The translations under genes and the position numbers were made by a program. This document shows positions 33,909 through 42,032 of a stretch of DNA of 64,000 bases, piece after piece. Source of the DNA: Bacteroidaceae bacterium (lineage in GTDB: Bacteria > Bacteroidota > Bacteroidia > Bacteroidales > Bacteroidaceae). Each line of letters starts with the position of its first letter. Position 1 is the stretch's first letter. The stretch spans positions 124,001 to 188,000 of the forward strand of contig JAFUAH010000006.1 in assembly GCA_017464345.1 (NCBI GenBank), written 5' to 3'. The notes under the pieces were generated by a model, which had not been told where the DNA came from, did no database searches, and saw nothing but the letters and a program-made list of their open reading frames with translations.

Positions 33909-35867
33909 TCAATCTTTCTTGTCCAGGATTTCGTACTTGGAATTATTGGATTTGAACTCTGGCACGATGAGCTTCATGGCCTTCACGATGGTCATGTCGT
34001 CATAAGTGCGTGCCGTCTCTATCAGTTGGTCGATGTCGCGACTAATCTCGTCGAAGTCGTATTCGCGTACGCTGGCGATGCGAATCTTCTCATGGAAGGT
34101 GGGCTTTGTGCTCTCCATGTCGTTCAGCACCTCCTCATAGAGCTTTTCGCCCGGGCGCAGTCCGGTGAACTTCACTTCCACGCCCTGTGCCCCGCTGAGG
34201 CGTATCATGCGCTTGGCCAGTTCGGCAATCTTGACGGGGTTGCCCATGTCGAAGACGAATATCTCGCCGCCGTTGCCTTTCGTTCCGGCCTCCAGTACGA
34301 GTTTGCAGGCTTCGGGTATGAGCATGAAGAAGCGGATGATGTTGGGGTCGGTGACCGTCACGGGGCCGCCCTTCTTTATTTGTTCGCGGAACAGGGGGAT
34401 GACCGAGCCGTTGGACCCCAGGACGTTGCCGAAGCGGGTGGTGACGAACTGGGTCTTTTTCTCGGAGCTCTCGGAGCGCTCTGAATTTTCGGAGCTTTCT
34501 GAGGTCTCCGAGATTTTTTTGTTCAGGCTCTGGACATAAATTTCGCAGATGCGCTTCGAGCAGCCCATGACATTGGTGGGATTCACAGCCTTGTCGGTGC
34601 TAATCATGACGAACTTCTGTGCACCGTACTTCACGCTCAGGTCGGCCACCACCTTGGTGCCATAGACATTGTTCAGGATGGCCTCGCCGGGGTTGTCCTC
34701 CATCATGGGCACGTGCTTGTAAGCTGCGGCGTGGAAGACGTAGTCGGGGCGGAACTCGCTGAAGATCTTTTCCATGCGGACGGGGTTGCATATGCTCGTG
34801 ACGATGGTCTCGGCTGGCACCTCGGCATACTGTTTCTGCATCATCAGGCGTATGTCGTGCTCCGGTGTCTCGGCCTGGTCGATGAGCATCATGGCGGCGG
34901 GCTTCGAGTCGGCCACCTGGCGCACGATTTCGCTGCCGATGCTGCCTGCTGCTCCGGTGATGAGCACGCGTTTCCCGGCCAGCGCACGGGCCACGCTCTC
35001 CATATCCACCTCTATCTCGTCGCGGGGCAACAAGTCCTCCACGCTCACTTCCTTCAGTGCCAAGGCTTCAGGCAGTTTGCCATCCTTGGTTTCCTGCACC
35101 TGTTCCTCCACCATGTAGAGCTTTATGCCCTTGGCAATGAGCATGTCCTGGAGGTCTTGGTCGTTGCGGAACTCGCGCTTGCGGATGGGGCTGATGAGCA
35201 CGGCCTTGACGTGCTGCTTCTCCAGCGCCTCTTGCAGTTCCTCGTTGTTGTTATACACCTTCACGCCCATCAGCATGTGGTGGGAGAGGTGCTCCTGGGG
35301 CGAAATGAATCCCTTCAGGATGAAGCGAGTGGGGCGCTGGCTGCGGATGCTCTTGGCCAGGGCCACACCGCCGTCGTGCACGCCGTAGATGAATACCTTC
35401 TGTGCACGTTCCTTGTCGCTCACCACGTCGTACAGGATTTTCACCAGCACGCGCTCGGCCCACATGAAGGCCGTGGCGATGAGGAACGTCAGTAGCAGGT
35501 GGCGCGTGGTCAGGTGGGCAAAGGTATGGCTGGGCATACGATAGACGGCGTAATGCAATGCTACGACGAGCAGCAGGGCCGATATGTTGGCGTAGGCCAC
35601 CCGTTGCAGGTCCACGAACGAAGAGTAGCGTATGATGCCCGAGTAGGTGTTGAAGACACGGAAGCACACTATGCACACTGCCAGATAGAGCAGCATGGAG
35701 TGGAGCAGAGGATAGAAGTGCTGTTGCAGTACGGCTCCGCCAAAGTAGAGCCAATAGACGAAGACGGAGGAAACGTATATAATCAGGCAGTCCAGCAGGA
35801 GGATAATCCAGTAGGGCAGGGCGCTGCGCTTGAAGTACCAACTGAATAGTTTATATGTTGATTTCAT
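33909..35867 (-). CDS. FlaA1/CapD-like membrane nucleotide-sugar 4,6-dehydratase
   Basis: A 652-residue polysaccharide-biosynthesis protein. Four N-terminal membrane segments (about residues 15-130, starting YWIILLLDCLIIYVSSVFVY) lead to a CoA-binding-like domain (VFIYGVHDGGVALAKS) and a C-terminal extended SDR with GAAGSIGSE (near residue 305), YKHVPMMEDNP and STDKAVNPTNVMG. These enzymes convert UDP-GlcNAc-type sugars to 4-keto-6-deoxy products for capsule or glycan synthesis. Residues 452-469 are an inserted x-Ser-Glu tract (ISE-TSE-SSE-NSE-RSE-SSE) made by six 9-bp repeats; related proteins have no such insert that I know of. The position, after YVQSLNKK and before QFVTTRFGNVLG, is a surface loop between catalytic segments, so activity is probably kept. 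It has its own promoter and is monocistronic. Confidence 0.9.
   Translation of the reverse strand: MKSTYKLFSWYFKRSALPYWIILLLDCLIIYVSSVFVYWLYFGGAVLQQHFYPLLHSMLLYLAVCIVCFRVFNTYSGIIRYSSFVDLQRVAYANISALLLVVALHYAVYRMPSHTFAHLTTRHLLLTFLIATAFMWAERVLVKILYDVVSDKERAQKVFIYGVHDGGVALAKSIRSQRPTRFILKGFISPQEHLSHHMLMGVKVYNNNEELQEALEKQHVKAVLISPIRKREFRNDQDLQDMLIAKGIKLYMVEEQVQETKDGKLPEALALKEVSVEDLLPRDEIEVDMESVARALAGKRVLITGAAGSIGSEIVRQVADSKPAAMMLIDQAETPEHDIRLMMQKQYAEVPAETIVTSICNPVRMEKIFSEFRPDYVFHAAAYKHVPMMEDNPGEAILNNVYGTKVVADLSVKYGAQKFVMISTDKAVNPTNVMGCSKRICEIYVQSLNKKISETSESSENSERSESSEKKTQFVTTRFGNVLGSNGSVIPLFREQIKKGGPVTVTDPNIIRFFMLIPEACKLVLEAGTKGNGGEIFVFDMGNPVKIAELAKRMIRLSGAQGVEVKFTGLRPGEKLYEEVLNDMESTKPTFHEKIRIASVREYDFDEISRDIDQLIETARTYDDMTIVKAMKLIVPEFKSNNSKYEILDKKD
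34461..34514 (-). repeat. 9-bp tandem repeat encoding x-Ser-Glu in the dehydratase
   Basis: Six 9-bp units (consensus, minus strand, nnCTCnGAn) read in frame as x-S-E. The same repeat type occurs at 39968-40039 in rpoN. Confidence 0.85.
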
Positions 35868-35887
35868 CTCTATAGTATTTTAGGCTA

Positions 35888-35919
35888 CAAAGTTACGCTC
35901 TTTTGTCGGAATGTACAAA
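35888..35919 (-). promoter_or_regulatory. Promoter of the dehydratase gene
   Basis: On the minus strand, TTTG (35919-35916) and TAACTTTG (35895-35888) are 20 bp apart, a full consensus match, 20 bp before the ATG at 35867. A run of nine C lies at about 35941-35949, upstream of the -33 element. Confidence 0.8.
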
Positions 35920-36092
35920 TTTTTTCGATGTCTTTTTCTACCCCCCCCCATTGTGAAAAATCCAAAAACGCCCATTTCATCGGGGCGCGGCGTATATATG
36001 TTTGTCCGTTTTTCCTCCGTCTTCGCCGGCTTCCTTGCCCATGGCTGTGCCCTTGCTCCCATGTCCTGTCTGGCGGGATGGCATAGGATGGG

Positions 36093-36160
36093 GTTATTCG
36101 CAGGTGAGCGTTTAATTATTCGCTCAACTACGTTTAATTAAACGCTCGTGAGTGAATAAC
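36093..36160. other. Extended imperfect palindrome in the 35.9-36.4 kb intergenic region
   Basis: GAGCGTTTAATT (36106-36117) pairs with AATTAAACGCTC (36136-36147), and outside it GTTATTC (36093-36099) pairs with GAATAAC (36154-36160). Together they make a 68-nt hairpin-forming block. No gene lies between 35868 and 36394; the rest of that stretch holds the dehydratase promoter, a repeat array and the metallopeptidase leader. Confidence 0.6.
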
Positions 36161-36163
36161 CTT

Positions 36164-36260
36164 GTCCTGTACGGGAGTGTCCTCCAGTCTGCCAGAGATT
36201 GGCCCTTCTTTCGGACGAGTGGTTCCTTCGGCAAAGCTAAGTGGCTCCTTCGGCAAAAGA
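36164..36260. repeat. Third, more degenerate 22-bp repeat array
   Basis: Units start at 36164, 36186, 36208, 36230 and 36252, each 22 bp. The first has the core TCCTGTACGGGA; the later ones share GTGGTTCCTTCGGCAAAG-like sequence and are less palindromic. A lone related core, TCCTGTCTGGCGGGA, lies at 36064. Confidence 0.5.
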
Positions 36261-36298
36261 TTTTCCGTCATTTATGCCTGCGTCTCGGAATATTTGCG

Positions 36299-36306
36299 TA
36301 CCTTTG
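36299..36306 (+). promoter_or_regulatory. -7 box of the metallopeptidase gene
   Basis: TACCTTTG fits TAnnTTTG and lies 88 bp before the ATG at 36395. The -33 element is weak. The transcript leader would contain the whole 36337-36397 tandem repeat. Confidence 0.55.
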
Positions 36307-36336
36307 TCCTAAATTTGTACTATAGTGAATGTAAAG

Positions 36337-36397
36337 AGATTTGTACGATAGTATAATGAGATTCATACGATAATATAATGAGATTTGTACGATAATG
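36337..36397 (+). repeat. Tandem 22-bp repeats that duplicate the start region of the metallopeptidase gene
   Basis: Units 36337-36358 and 36359-36380 (22 bp each) and 36381-36397 (17 bp) share AGATTTGTACGATA followed by ATAATG. Each unit ends in ATG followed by AGATT, as the real gene does. The two upstream ATGs open five-codon frames (M-R-F-I-R and M-R-F-V-R) that close at TAA just before or overlapping the next ATG. Confidence 0.75.
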
Positions 36398-37270
36398 AGA
36401 TTAGACGGACGCAGAGAGAGCAGTAATGTGGAAGACCGTCGCGGTATGGGCGGCGGTGCGAAGGCCGGCATCGGTGGTCTGGCCGGTGTCATCATCATAG
36501 CCTTGGTTACCCTGCTGAACGGGGGCGGGCTGGGTGATGTGGTCAGCAATGTGATGCAGAGCGGCATCGTGACCCAGGTGCAGGAAGAACAGCCCGACGG
36601 ACAGCGCGAGTTCACGCCCGAGGAGGAGGAACTGGCCCGCTTCTCGCGTCAGGTGCTGGCCTCCACCGAGGATGTCTGGACCGAGGTCTTCCGCCAGATG
36701 GGCAAGACCTATACGCCGCCCACGCTCGTCCTCTTCACGAACAGTGTCTCTTCGGCCTGTGGCGAGGCTTCGTCCAGCGTCGGCCCCTTCTATTGCTCGG
36801 GCGACCAGAAGCTCTACATCGACCTCTCCTTCTTCACGGAGATGAAGAGCCAGCTCGGGGCCGATGGCGATTTCTCCTATGCCTATGTCATTGCCCACGA
36901 GGTGGGCCATCACGTGGAGAACCTGCTCGGCACGCTCAACGAGGCGCACGTGCAGATGAACCGCGTCAGCCAGACGGAGGCCAACAAGATCAGTGTCCGT
37001 CTGGAACTCCTGGCCGACTACTATGCCGGCGTCTGGGGGCACTACGAGAACCAGGCCTATCAGTCGCTGGAGCCGGGTGACATCGAGGAGGCCATCGACT
37101 GCGCCGAGAAGATTGGTGACAACTATCTCCAGAAGAAGGCCCGGGGCTATGTGCAGCCCGAGAGCTTCACTCACGGCACCAGTGCCCAGCGTATGCGCTG
37201 GCTCAAGCGGGGCCTCGACACTGGCGACATGCGCACCACCACGTTTAACATACCCGAAAGTCAATTATAG
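36395..37270 (+). CDS. Putative neutral zinc metallopeptidase (YpfJ family)
   Basis: A 291-residue protein of the YpfJ/Zn_peptidase family, at normal family length. The N-terminus RLDGRRESSNVEDRRG is the family hallmark. A single membrane segment (about residues 28-48, AGVIIIALVTLLNGGG) follows, then the catalytic HEVGHH near residue 170 with IAHEVGHHVENLLG, and the downstream Glu-bearing LELLADYYAGVW. Substrates of this family are not established. The start at 36395 is the third of three tandem ATG AGA TT copies; two five-codon frames precede it, so initiation may be tuned by the leader repeats. GH51 follows 57 bp downstream on the same strand. Confidence 0.9.
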   Translation: MRLDGRRESSNVEDRRGMGGGAKAGIGGLAGVIIIALVTLLNGGGLGDVVSNVMQSGIVTQVQEEQPDGQREFTPEEEELARFSRQVLASTEDVWTEVFRQMGKTYTPPTLVLFTNSVSSACGEASSSVGPFYCSGDQKLYIDLSFFTEMKSQLGADGDFSYAYVIAHEVGHHVENLLGTLNEAHVQMNRVSQTEANKISVRLELLADYYAGVWGHYENQAYQSLEPGDIEEAIDCAEKIGDNYLQKKARGYVQPESFTHGTSAQRMRWLKRGLDTGDMRTTTFNIPESQL

Positions 37271-37327
37271 AACAGGGCTGCCTGGGATATTCCTGAAATG
37301 CCAAAGTTCCCTAAAACAACCAAGACA

Positions 37328-39772
37328 ATGAAAAAAGACATCCTGCTCTGTGGCCTCACGTTCCTCTGTGCCCTCTGTGCCCAATCCCAGGTCACTATCG
37401 ACGTAGACCTCACGTCTCCGGGCCACCCTGTCAGTCCCACGCTCTACGGCATCTTCTTCGAAGACATCAACCACGCCGCAGACGGCGGTCTCTATGCCGA
37501 ACTCATCCGCAACCGCTCCTTCGAGGAATTGCGCTCCGACCACCGTCGGGAGCGTGTGGTCTCCCCCGAAGACACCAGTGCCCCCCTGGCTTGGCAGTCC
37601 TTTGGCGGCAGCACCATAGCCCTCACCACAGAGGGTATGCTCAACGAGGCCCAGCAACACGCCCTCCAGCTCTCTGTCACCCAGCCGGGCGGTGGCGTGG
37701 AGAATCTGGGCTACTGGGGTATGCAGGCTGTGAATGGCAATCAGTACACCCTCTCTCTCTGGGTGCGTGCAGCCCAGGGTAATCCCGGACGACTGACCGC
37801 CTCCCTCGTCGGGCACGACGGACAGACGTTGGGCGAGGCCGTCATCACCGATAAAATCGGCAAAAAGTGGGCCAAGGTAGAGGCACGTTTTGTGGCTACG
37901 GGCGACGACCCAGAGGCCCGTTTCCGTCTCACGGCCGAGCGTCCGTGCCAGCTGGTGATGGACGTGGTCAGCCTCTTCCCCCCGACCTTCAAGAACCGTC
38001 CCAACGGTATGCGCCCCCAGTTGGCCCAGATGTTGGCCGACATGCACCCGAAGTTCATGCGCTTCCCCGGCGGATGTTTCGTCGAGGGGCAGGTGGGCCC
38101 GGAGAATGCCTACCACTGGCAGCGCACCGTGGGCCCCATCGAGCAGCGTCCCGGCCACCTGAATGCCAACTGGACATACTGGGTGAGCGACGGACTCGGA
38201 TTCCACGAGTATCTGCAACTGGCCGAGGACCTGGGTGCCAAACCCCTCTACGTCGTGAACGTGGGCATCTGGCACGGCGGATTCACACCCGTGGAGGAAC
38301 TTGACCCCTGGATTCAGGAGTGCCTGGATGCCCTGGAGTATGCCAACGGCGATGCCAAGACCACGAAGTTCGGCCGGATGCGTGCCGAGAACGGCCATCC
38401 CGAACCTTTCAATATCGAGTATCTGGAGATTGGCAACGAGAATGCCAACTTCTTCTTCGACAACAACCGCGACCAGAGCGAGCGCTACCACGAGCGCTAC
38501 CGCAAGTTCTACGATGCCGTCAAGGCCCGCTACCCCAATATCCAGTGCATCGGCAACGTGGAGGCCTGGGGCACCGACCGTCCGTCGTGGCGCAGCCAGG
38601 AGCCCGTGGATATGCTCGACGAGCACTACTATCGCAATCCCAGGTGGTTTACCGATGCCTACGACAAGTACGACCACTACGACCGCCAGGGCCCCAGGAT
38701 TTATGTCGGCGAGTATGCCGTCACCAGCCAGTTCGGCAAGGTGGGCAACCAGAATGCCGCCCTGGGCGAGGCCGTGTATATGCTGGGCATGGAGAATAAC
38801 AGCGACATCGTCGCCATGGCCTCCTACGCCCCCATCTTTGTGAACGACAATGCCTCCAACTGGCCCACCGACATGATTCACTTCAATGCGGAATACGCCT
38901 TCGGCACGCCGTCCTACTGGGTGCAGAACCTCTTCTCCAACCACGTCGGCACGCGCACCGTGCCCCAGACGCTTCAGTGGCGCCTCCCCGAACCGCAAGC
39001 CGTGGAGGCTACCCAGCCCCTGCACGTCGCCGTCGGCACGTGGGCCACGCAGGCCGAGTACCGAGAGCCGCAGCTCATTGTCGATGGACAGGCCTATGAC
39101 CTGCCCGACCTGTCCGCCTGGAAGCACAATCGCGGTCGCGAACCCCATCTTGAGGTATGCCCCGTCGAGTTCCAGGGCCAGAAATATACCTACCGTGTGA
39201 AGGCTCGCAAGACGGGCGGTAACGAGGGCTTCCTCTTGGTGTATAACTACCAGAACGAACGCGACTTCGACTGGTTCAACGTCGGCGGATGGGGCAACTC
39301 GCAGAATGCCATCGAACAGAGTGTCGATGGCGGTCGCATCAACATCGGCCAGGAACAGCCCTTCCGTGTGGAGGAGGGGCGCTGGTACGACCTCCGTGTG
39401 GAGGTGGACGGCGACAGCATGGCCACCTACATCGACGACCAGCTCTGCATCACTGCCCGCCACAAGAATCCCAACATGCGTGGCATCTACAGCAATTCCA
39501 CGCTCGACGAGCAGACACGCACCCTCTACATCAAGGTCGTGAACGTCGGTGAGGGGGGAGCACAGGGCTGCATCAACCTCTCTGGCGGTCTGGCCGAGCG
39601 TGCCGGCATGGTACGCCTGGCCAGTGAGAGAGGGCAGGACGAGAACACCCGTCGCGACCCTCAGGCCATCCATCCTCGCCATATCGGAGTCTTCGTGGAC
39701 CGTGGTGGTGCCCAGCTCAAGTTCCCCGTCGCCCCCTTCTCCGTCAATATCCTCACCGTCAAACTCAAGTAG
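37328..39772 (+). CDS. GH51 alpha-L-arabinofuranosidase
   Basis: An 814-residue secreted enzyme: signal MKKDILLCGLTFLCALCAQS, cut after AQSQ. The mature N-terminus VSPTLYGIFFEDINHAADGG is typical of GH51. A carbohydrate-binding-like beta-sandwich is inserted (about residues 95-230, with YTLSLWVRAA), then the TIM barrel with acid/base Glu in EIGNEN (about residue 368) and nucleophile Glu in YVGEYAV (about residue 460). The C-terminal part carries a GH51 beta domain plus a second sandwich that ends NILTVKLK. It releases arabinose from arabinan or arabinoxylan. I start at MKKDI; ten upstream residues in frame are unlikely. rpoN begins only 3 bp after its stop (TAGTAAATG), so the two are probably co-translated. 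Confidence 0.93.
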   Translation: MKKDILLCGLTFLCALCAQSQVTIDVDLTSPGHPVSPTLYGIFFEDINHAADGGLYAELIRNRSFEELRSDHRRERVVSPEDTSAPLAWQSFGGSTIALTTEGMLNEAQQHALQLSVTQPGGGVENLGYWGMQAVNGNQYTLSLWVRAAQGNPGRLTASLVGHDGQTLGEAVITDKIGKKWAKVEARFVATGDDPEARFRLTAERPCQLVMDVVSLFPPTFKNRPNGMRPQLAQMLADMHPKFMRFPGGCFVEGQVGPENAYHWQRTVGPIEQRPGHLNANWTYWVSDGLGFHEYLQLAEDLGAKPLYVVNVGIWHGGFTPVEELDPWIQECLDALEYANGDAKTTKFGRMRAENGHPEPFNIEYLEIGNENANFFFDNNRDQSERYHERYRKFYDAVKARYPNIQCIGNVEAWGTDRPSWRSQEPVDMLDEHYYRNPRWFTDAYDKYDHYDRQGPRIYVGEYAVTSQFGKVGNQNAALGEAVYMLGMENNSDIVAMASYAPIFVNDNASNWPTDMIHFNAEYAFGTPSYWVQNLFSNHVGTRTVPQTLQWRLPEPQAVEATQPLHVAVGTWATQAEYREPQLIVDGQAYDLPDLSAWKHNRGREPHLEVCPVEFQGQKYTYRVKARKTGGNEGFLLVYNYQNERDFDWFNVGGWGNSQNAIEQSVDGGRINIGQEQPFRVEEGRWYDLRVEVDGDSMATYIDDQLCITARHKNPNMRGIYSNSTLDEQTRTLYIKVVNVGEGGAQGCINLSGGLAERAGMVRLASERGQDENTRRDPQAIHPRHIGVFVDRGGAQLKFPVAPFSVNILTVKLK

Positions 39773-39775
39773 TAA

Positions 39776-41230
39776 ATGCCCCGCAGTTCCCAAGGCCAAG
39801 GCACCTATCAGGTGCAAACGCAGACGCAGCAACTCACGCCCCAACAAGTCCTGCTGGTGCGCCTGACAGAGATGCCCCTGAACGACCTGCGCGAGCGCAT
39901 CGACAAGGAACTGGAGGACAATCCCTGGCTCCAGGGCGAGAATGCAGAGTACGCGGAGGATTCCGATTTCTCTGAAAATTCTGAGACCTCTGAAAACTCC
40001 GAGTCTTCTGACTCCTCCGAGAACTCCGAACTCTCCGACTCCTACGACGACTTGGACGACGGCATCCCCCGCGACCCCAATGCCTCAGCTGACGAACGCC
40101 GGCGCGAGATGGGCGATGTCTCCGAGTCCTTCTACGACCATCTGATAGGTCAGTTAGGTGAGTATCCCCTTACGGACCACGAGGTGGAAGTGGCCAAATA
40201 CCTCATCGGCTCCTTGGCCGACGATGGCCTCCTGCGCACCCCCCTACAGCAGATAGCCGACGAACTGGACATATATCAGAACCTGCCCACCACGTCGCAG
40301 GAACTGCAACACCTGCTCACCGATGTCGTGCAGCAGATGGAGCCTGCCGGGGTGGGGGCCCGCGACCTCCGCGAGTGTCTGTCCATTCAGGCCCGTCGCA
40401 ACTACCGTGGGGCGGCTCGCGACCAGTTGCTGACCCTCTTCCAGCGCTATTGGGACGACTTCAGTCACCTCCGTTGGGGGCGCATCCAGCAGGTGCTCCG
40501 GCTCGACGACCTCCAGCTCGACCTGTTGCGGCAGCGCGTCCAGCACCTCAATCCCCGCCCCGGTGGCAGCATTGGTGGCGACCATAGCGACAACCATGCC
40601 GTGACTCCGGACTTCATCGTAGAAACCGACGAGAACGGCGAAATACACCTCACCCTGAACGAGGGCGACCTGCCACGGCTGACCGTAAGCCCGGATGCCG
40701 AGATGGAGATGCAGATGCCCGTTGTCTCTAAGAATGAGCGCGAAGCCATGCGCTATCTGCGCACCCAGGTGGCCAATGCACGCATGTTCATCGATGCCAT
40801 CGCCCAGCGGCGCGACACCATGTTACGCACCATGCGGGCCATCATCCGTCTGCAGCGGCCCTTCTTCCTGGAGGGCGACGAGACGTTGCTGCGCCCCATG
40901 AAACTGGAGGACGTGGCTCAACTGACGGGGCAGGACATCTCGACCGTCAGCCGTGTCTCCAACAGTAAGTATGTCCAGACCAACCATGGACTCTATCCCC
41001 TGCGATGGTTCTTTACCACGGCAGCCCGGCAGAATGGCGACGAGGTCACTGTGCGCAAGATACTGCAATCCCTCCGCGAGGTGGTGGATGCCGAGGACAA
41101 GGCTCATCCGCTGAGCGACGAGCGTCTGGTGGTGCTCCTCCGCGAGCGCGGTTACGATGTGGCTCGCCGTACGGTGGCCAAGTATCGCAGCCAGTTGGGC
41201 ATCCCCGACAGTCGCCTGCGGAAGTCCTAA
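39776..41230 (+). CDS. rpoN: RNA polymerase sigma-54 factor with an inserted Ser-Glu repeat
   Basis: 484 residues. Region I is present (QTQQLTPQQVLLVRLTEMPL) and interacts with core polymerase and enhancer-binding activators. The core-binding domain follows (FYDHLIGQLGEYPLTDHEVE), then the HTH (LEDVAQLTGQDISTVSRVSN) and the invariant RpoN box near the C-terminus (RRTVAKYRSQLGIP). The acidic linker between region I and the core-binding domain (residues 65-88) consists of eight x-S-E/D units encoded by 9-bp repeats, an in-frame expansion in a naturally variable linker. Sigma-54 recognises -24/-12 promoters and needs AAA+ activators; none is encoded in this window. It sits 3 bp after GH51, an unusual neighbour. 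Confidence 0.95.
   Translation: MPRSSQGQGTYQVQTQTQQLTPQQVLLVRLTEMPLNDLRERIDKELEDNPWLQGENAEYAEDSDFSENSETSENSESSDSSENSELSDSYDDLDDGIPRDPNASADERRREMGDVSESFYDHLIGQLGEYPLTDHEVEVAKYLIGSLADDGLLRTPLQQIADELDIYQNLPTTSQELQHLLTDVVQQMEPAGVGARDLRECLSIQARRNYRGAARDQLLTLFQRYWDDFSHLRWGRIQQVLRLDDLQLDLLRQRVQHLNPRPGGSIGGDHSDNHAVTPDFIVETDENGEIHLTLNEGDLPRLTVSPDAEMEMQMPVVSKNEREAMRYLRTQVANARMFIDAIAQRRDTMLRTMRAIIRLQRPFFLEGDETLLRPMKLEDVAQLTGQDISTVSRVSNSKYVQTNHGLYPLRWFFTTAARQNGDEVTVRKILQSLREVVDAEDKAHPLSDERLVVLLRERGYDVARRTVAKYRSQLGIPDSRLRKS
39968..40039 (+). repeat. 9-bp tandem repeat encoding x-Ser-Glu in rpoN
   Basis: Eight 9-bp units (nnCTCTGAA type) read FSE, NSE, TSE, NSE, SSD, SSE, NSE, LSD. The unit and reading phase match the tract in the dehydratase at 34461-34514. 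Confidence 0.9.
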
Positions 41231-41290
41231 AACGAGGCGGGGGAGGACGATGATATTCGCGCATTCAATGAAAGGAAATACAGAAAGCCC

Positions 41291-41926
41291 ATGAGTGAAA
41301 AAATGAAAGTGAAGGAGCGTACGGCCATTAACGTGGCAGCCAAGGCACTGTCCCGGGTGTTCCGTCCCTCATACTATCCCTTGGTGGGCTTCATCATCCT
41401 GCTCACTTGCACCTATCTTTCCCTGCTCCCCTGGGCTATGCGGCTGGGGTTGCTGCTGTTGGTCGCCCTGCTCACGCTCTTTGTCCCCTTTCTGGGCGTG
41501 GAAGCCTATCGGCGCATGAGGCATCTGACCCGCCAGGAACTGCTCTTGCGCAACAATCGCCTTGTGCCCTACATCCTGCACATCATTTGCTACGGCGTCC
41601 TCCTGCATTTCCTGAACTCCATCCATGCACCCACCTTCATGGGGGGGATCGTGGTCATCAGCCTGCTGGTACAGAGCGTTTGCACCGTCATCAACCTGTG
41701 GTGGAAAATCAGTATGCACTCGGCAGGTGTAGGGGCCATCATGGGGGCCCTCGTCACCTACGCCGCTGTCTTCAACTTCAATCCCGTTTGGTGGCTCTGT
41801 CTGTCCATTCTGGTCAGCGGACTGGTGAACAGCAGCCGCATGTTTCTGCGCCAGCATACCCTGTGGCAGGTGCTTGGTGGCACCGTGGTGGGATTCGTTT
41901 GCGGCCTTATAGGCCTGATACTATAA
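41291..41926 (+). CDS. PAP2-like integral membrane protein
   Basis: A 211-residue membrane protein with about six hydrophobic segments (YYPLVGFIILLTCTYLSLL, RLGLLLLVALLTLFVPF and others). Near the C-terminus, WKISMHSAGVGAIMG and SSRMFLRQHTLWQVLGG align with the SGH and SRxxxxxHxxxD motifs of PAP2 lipid phosphatases, with the His residues kept. The Asp after the second His is Gln-Val here, and the N-terminal KxxxxxxRP motif is not clear. It may be a lipid phosphate phosphatase for undecaprenyl or phosphatidic acid substrates, or a related non-catalytic protein. It lies between rpoN (60 bp) and purE on the same strand. Confidence 0.7.
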   Translation: MSEKMKVKERTAINVAAKALSRVFRPSYYPLVGFIILLTCTYLSLLPWAMRLGLLLLVALLTLFVPFLGVEAYRRMRHLTRQELLLRNNRLVPYILHIICYGVLLHFLNSIHAPTFMGGIVVISLLVQSVCTVINLWWKISMHSAGVGAIMGALVTYAAVFNFNPVWWLCLSILVSGLVNSSRMFLRQHTLWQVLGGTVVGFVCGLIGLIL

Positions 41927-41998
41927 ACCTCATGGCCCTCACCAGGGCCTCACATACAAGATAAACCTCATGTCCCCTGTGATAGGGGCCTCACATAC
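41925..41998 (+). repeat. Two tandem hairpin-bearing repeats before purE
   Basis: Two direct copies of AAACCTCATG followed by a short hairpin and CCTCACATAC lie at 41925-41957 and 41963-41998. The inner hairpins differ in sequence but not in form (GGCCCT/AGGGCC and CCCCT/AGGGG), suggesting compensating changes. There is no T-run, so terminator function is uncertain. Confidence 0.55.
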
Positions 41999-42032
41999 GT
42001 CCTATAATGCAAAATCAAAGACCCTAAGATAT

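Noticed and set aside
36093-36160. A Rho-independent terminator
   Set aside because: The stem is AT-rich without a following T-run, and both flanking genes point away from it.
37265-39847. An 860-codon open frame on the minus strand across the whole GH51 gene
   Set aside because: It is antisense to a clear enzyme gene; its composition follows from the codon bias of GH51 and it has no recognisable motif or signal.
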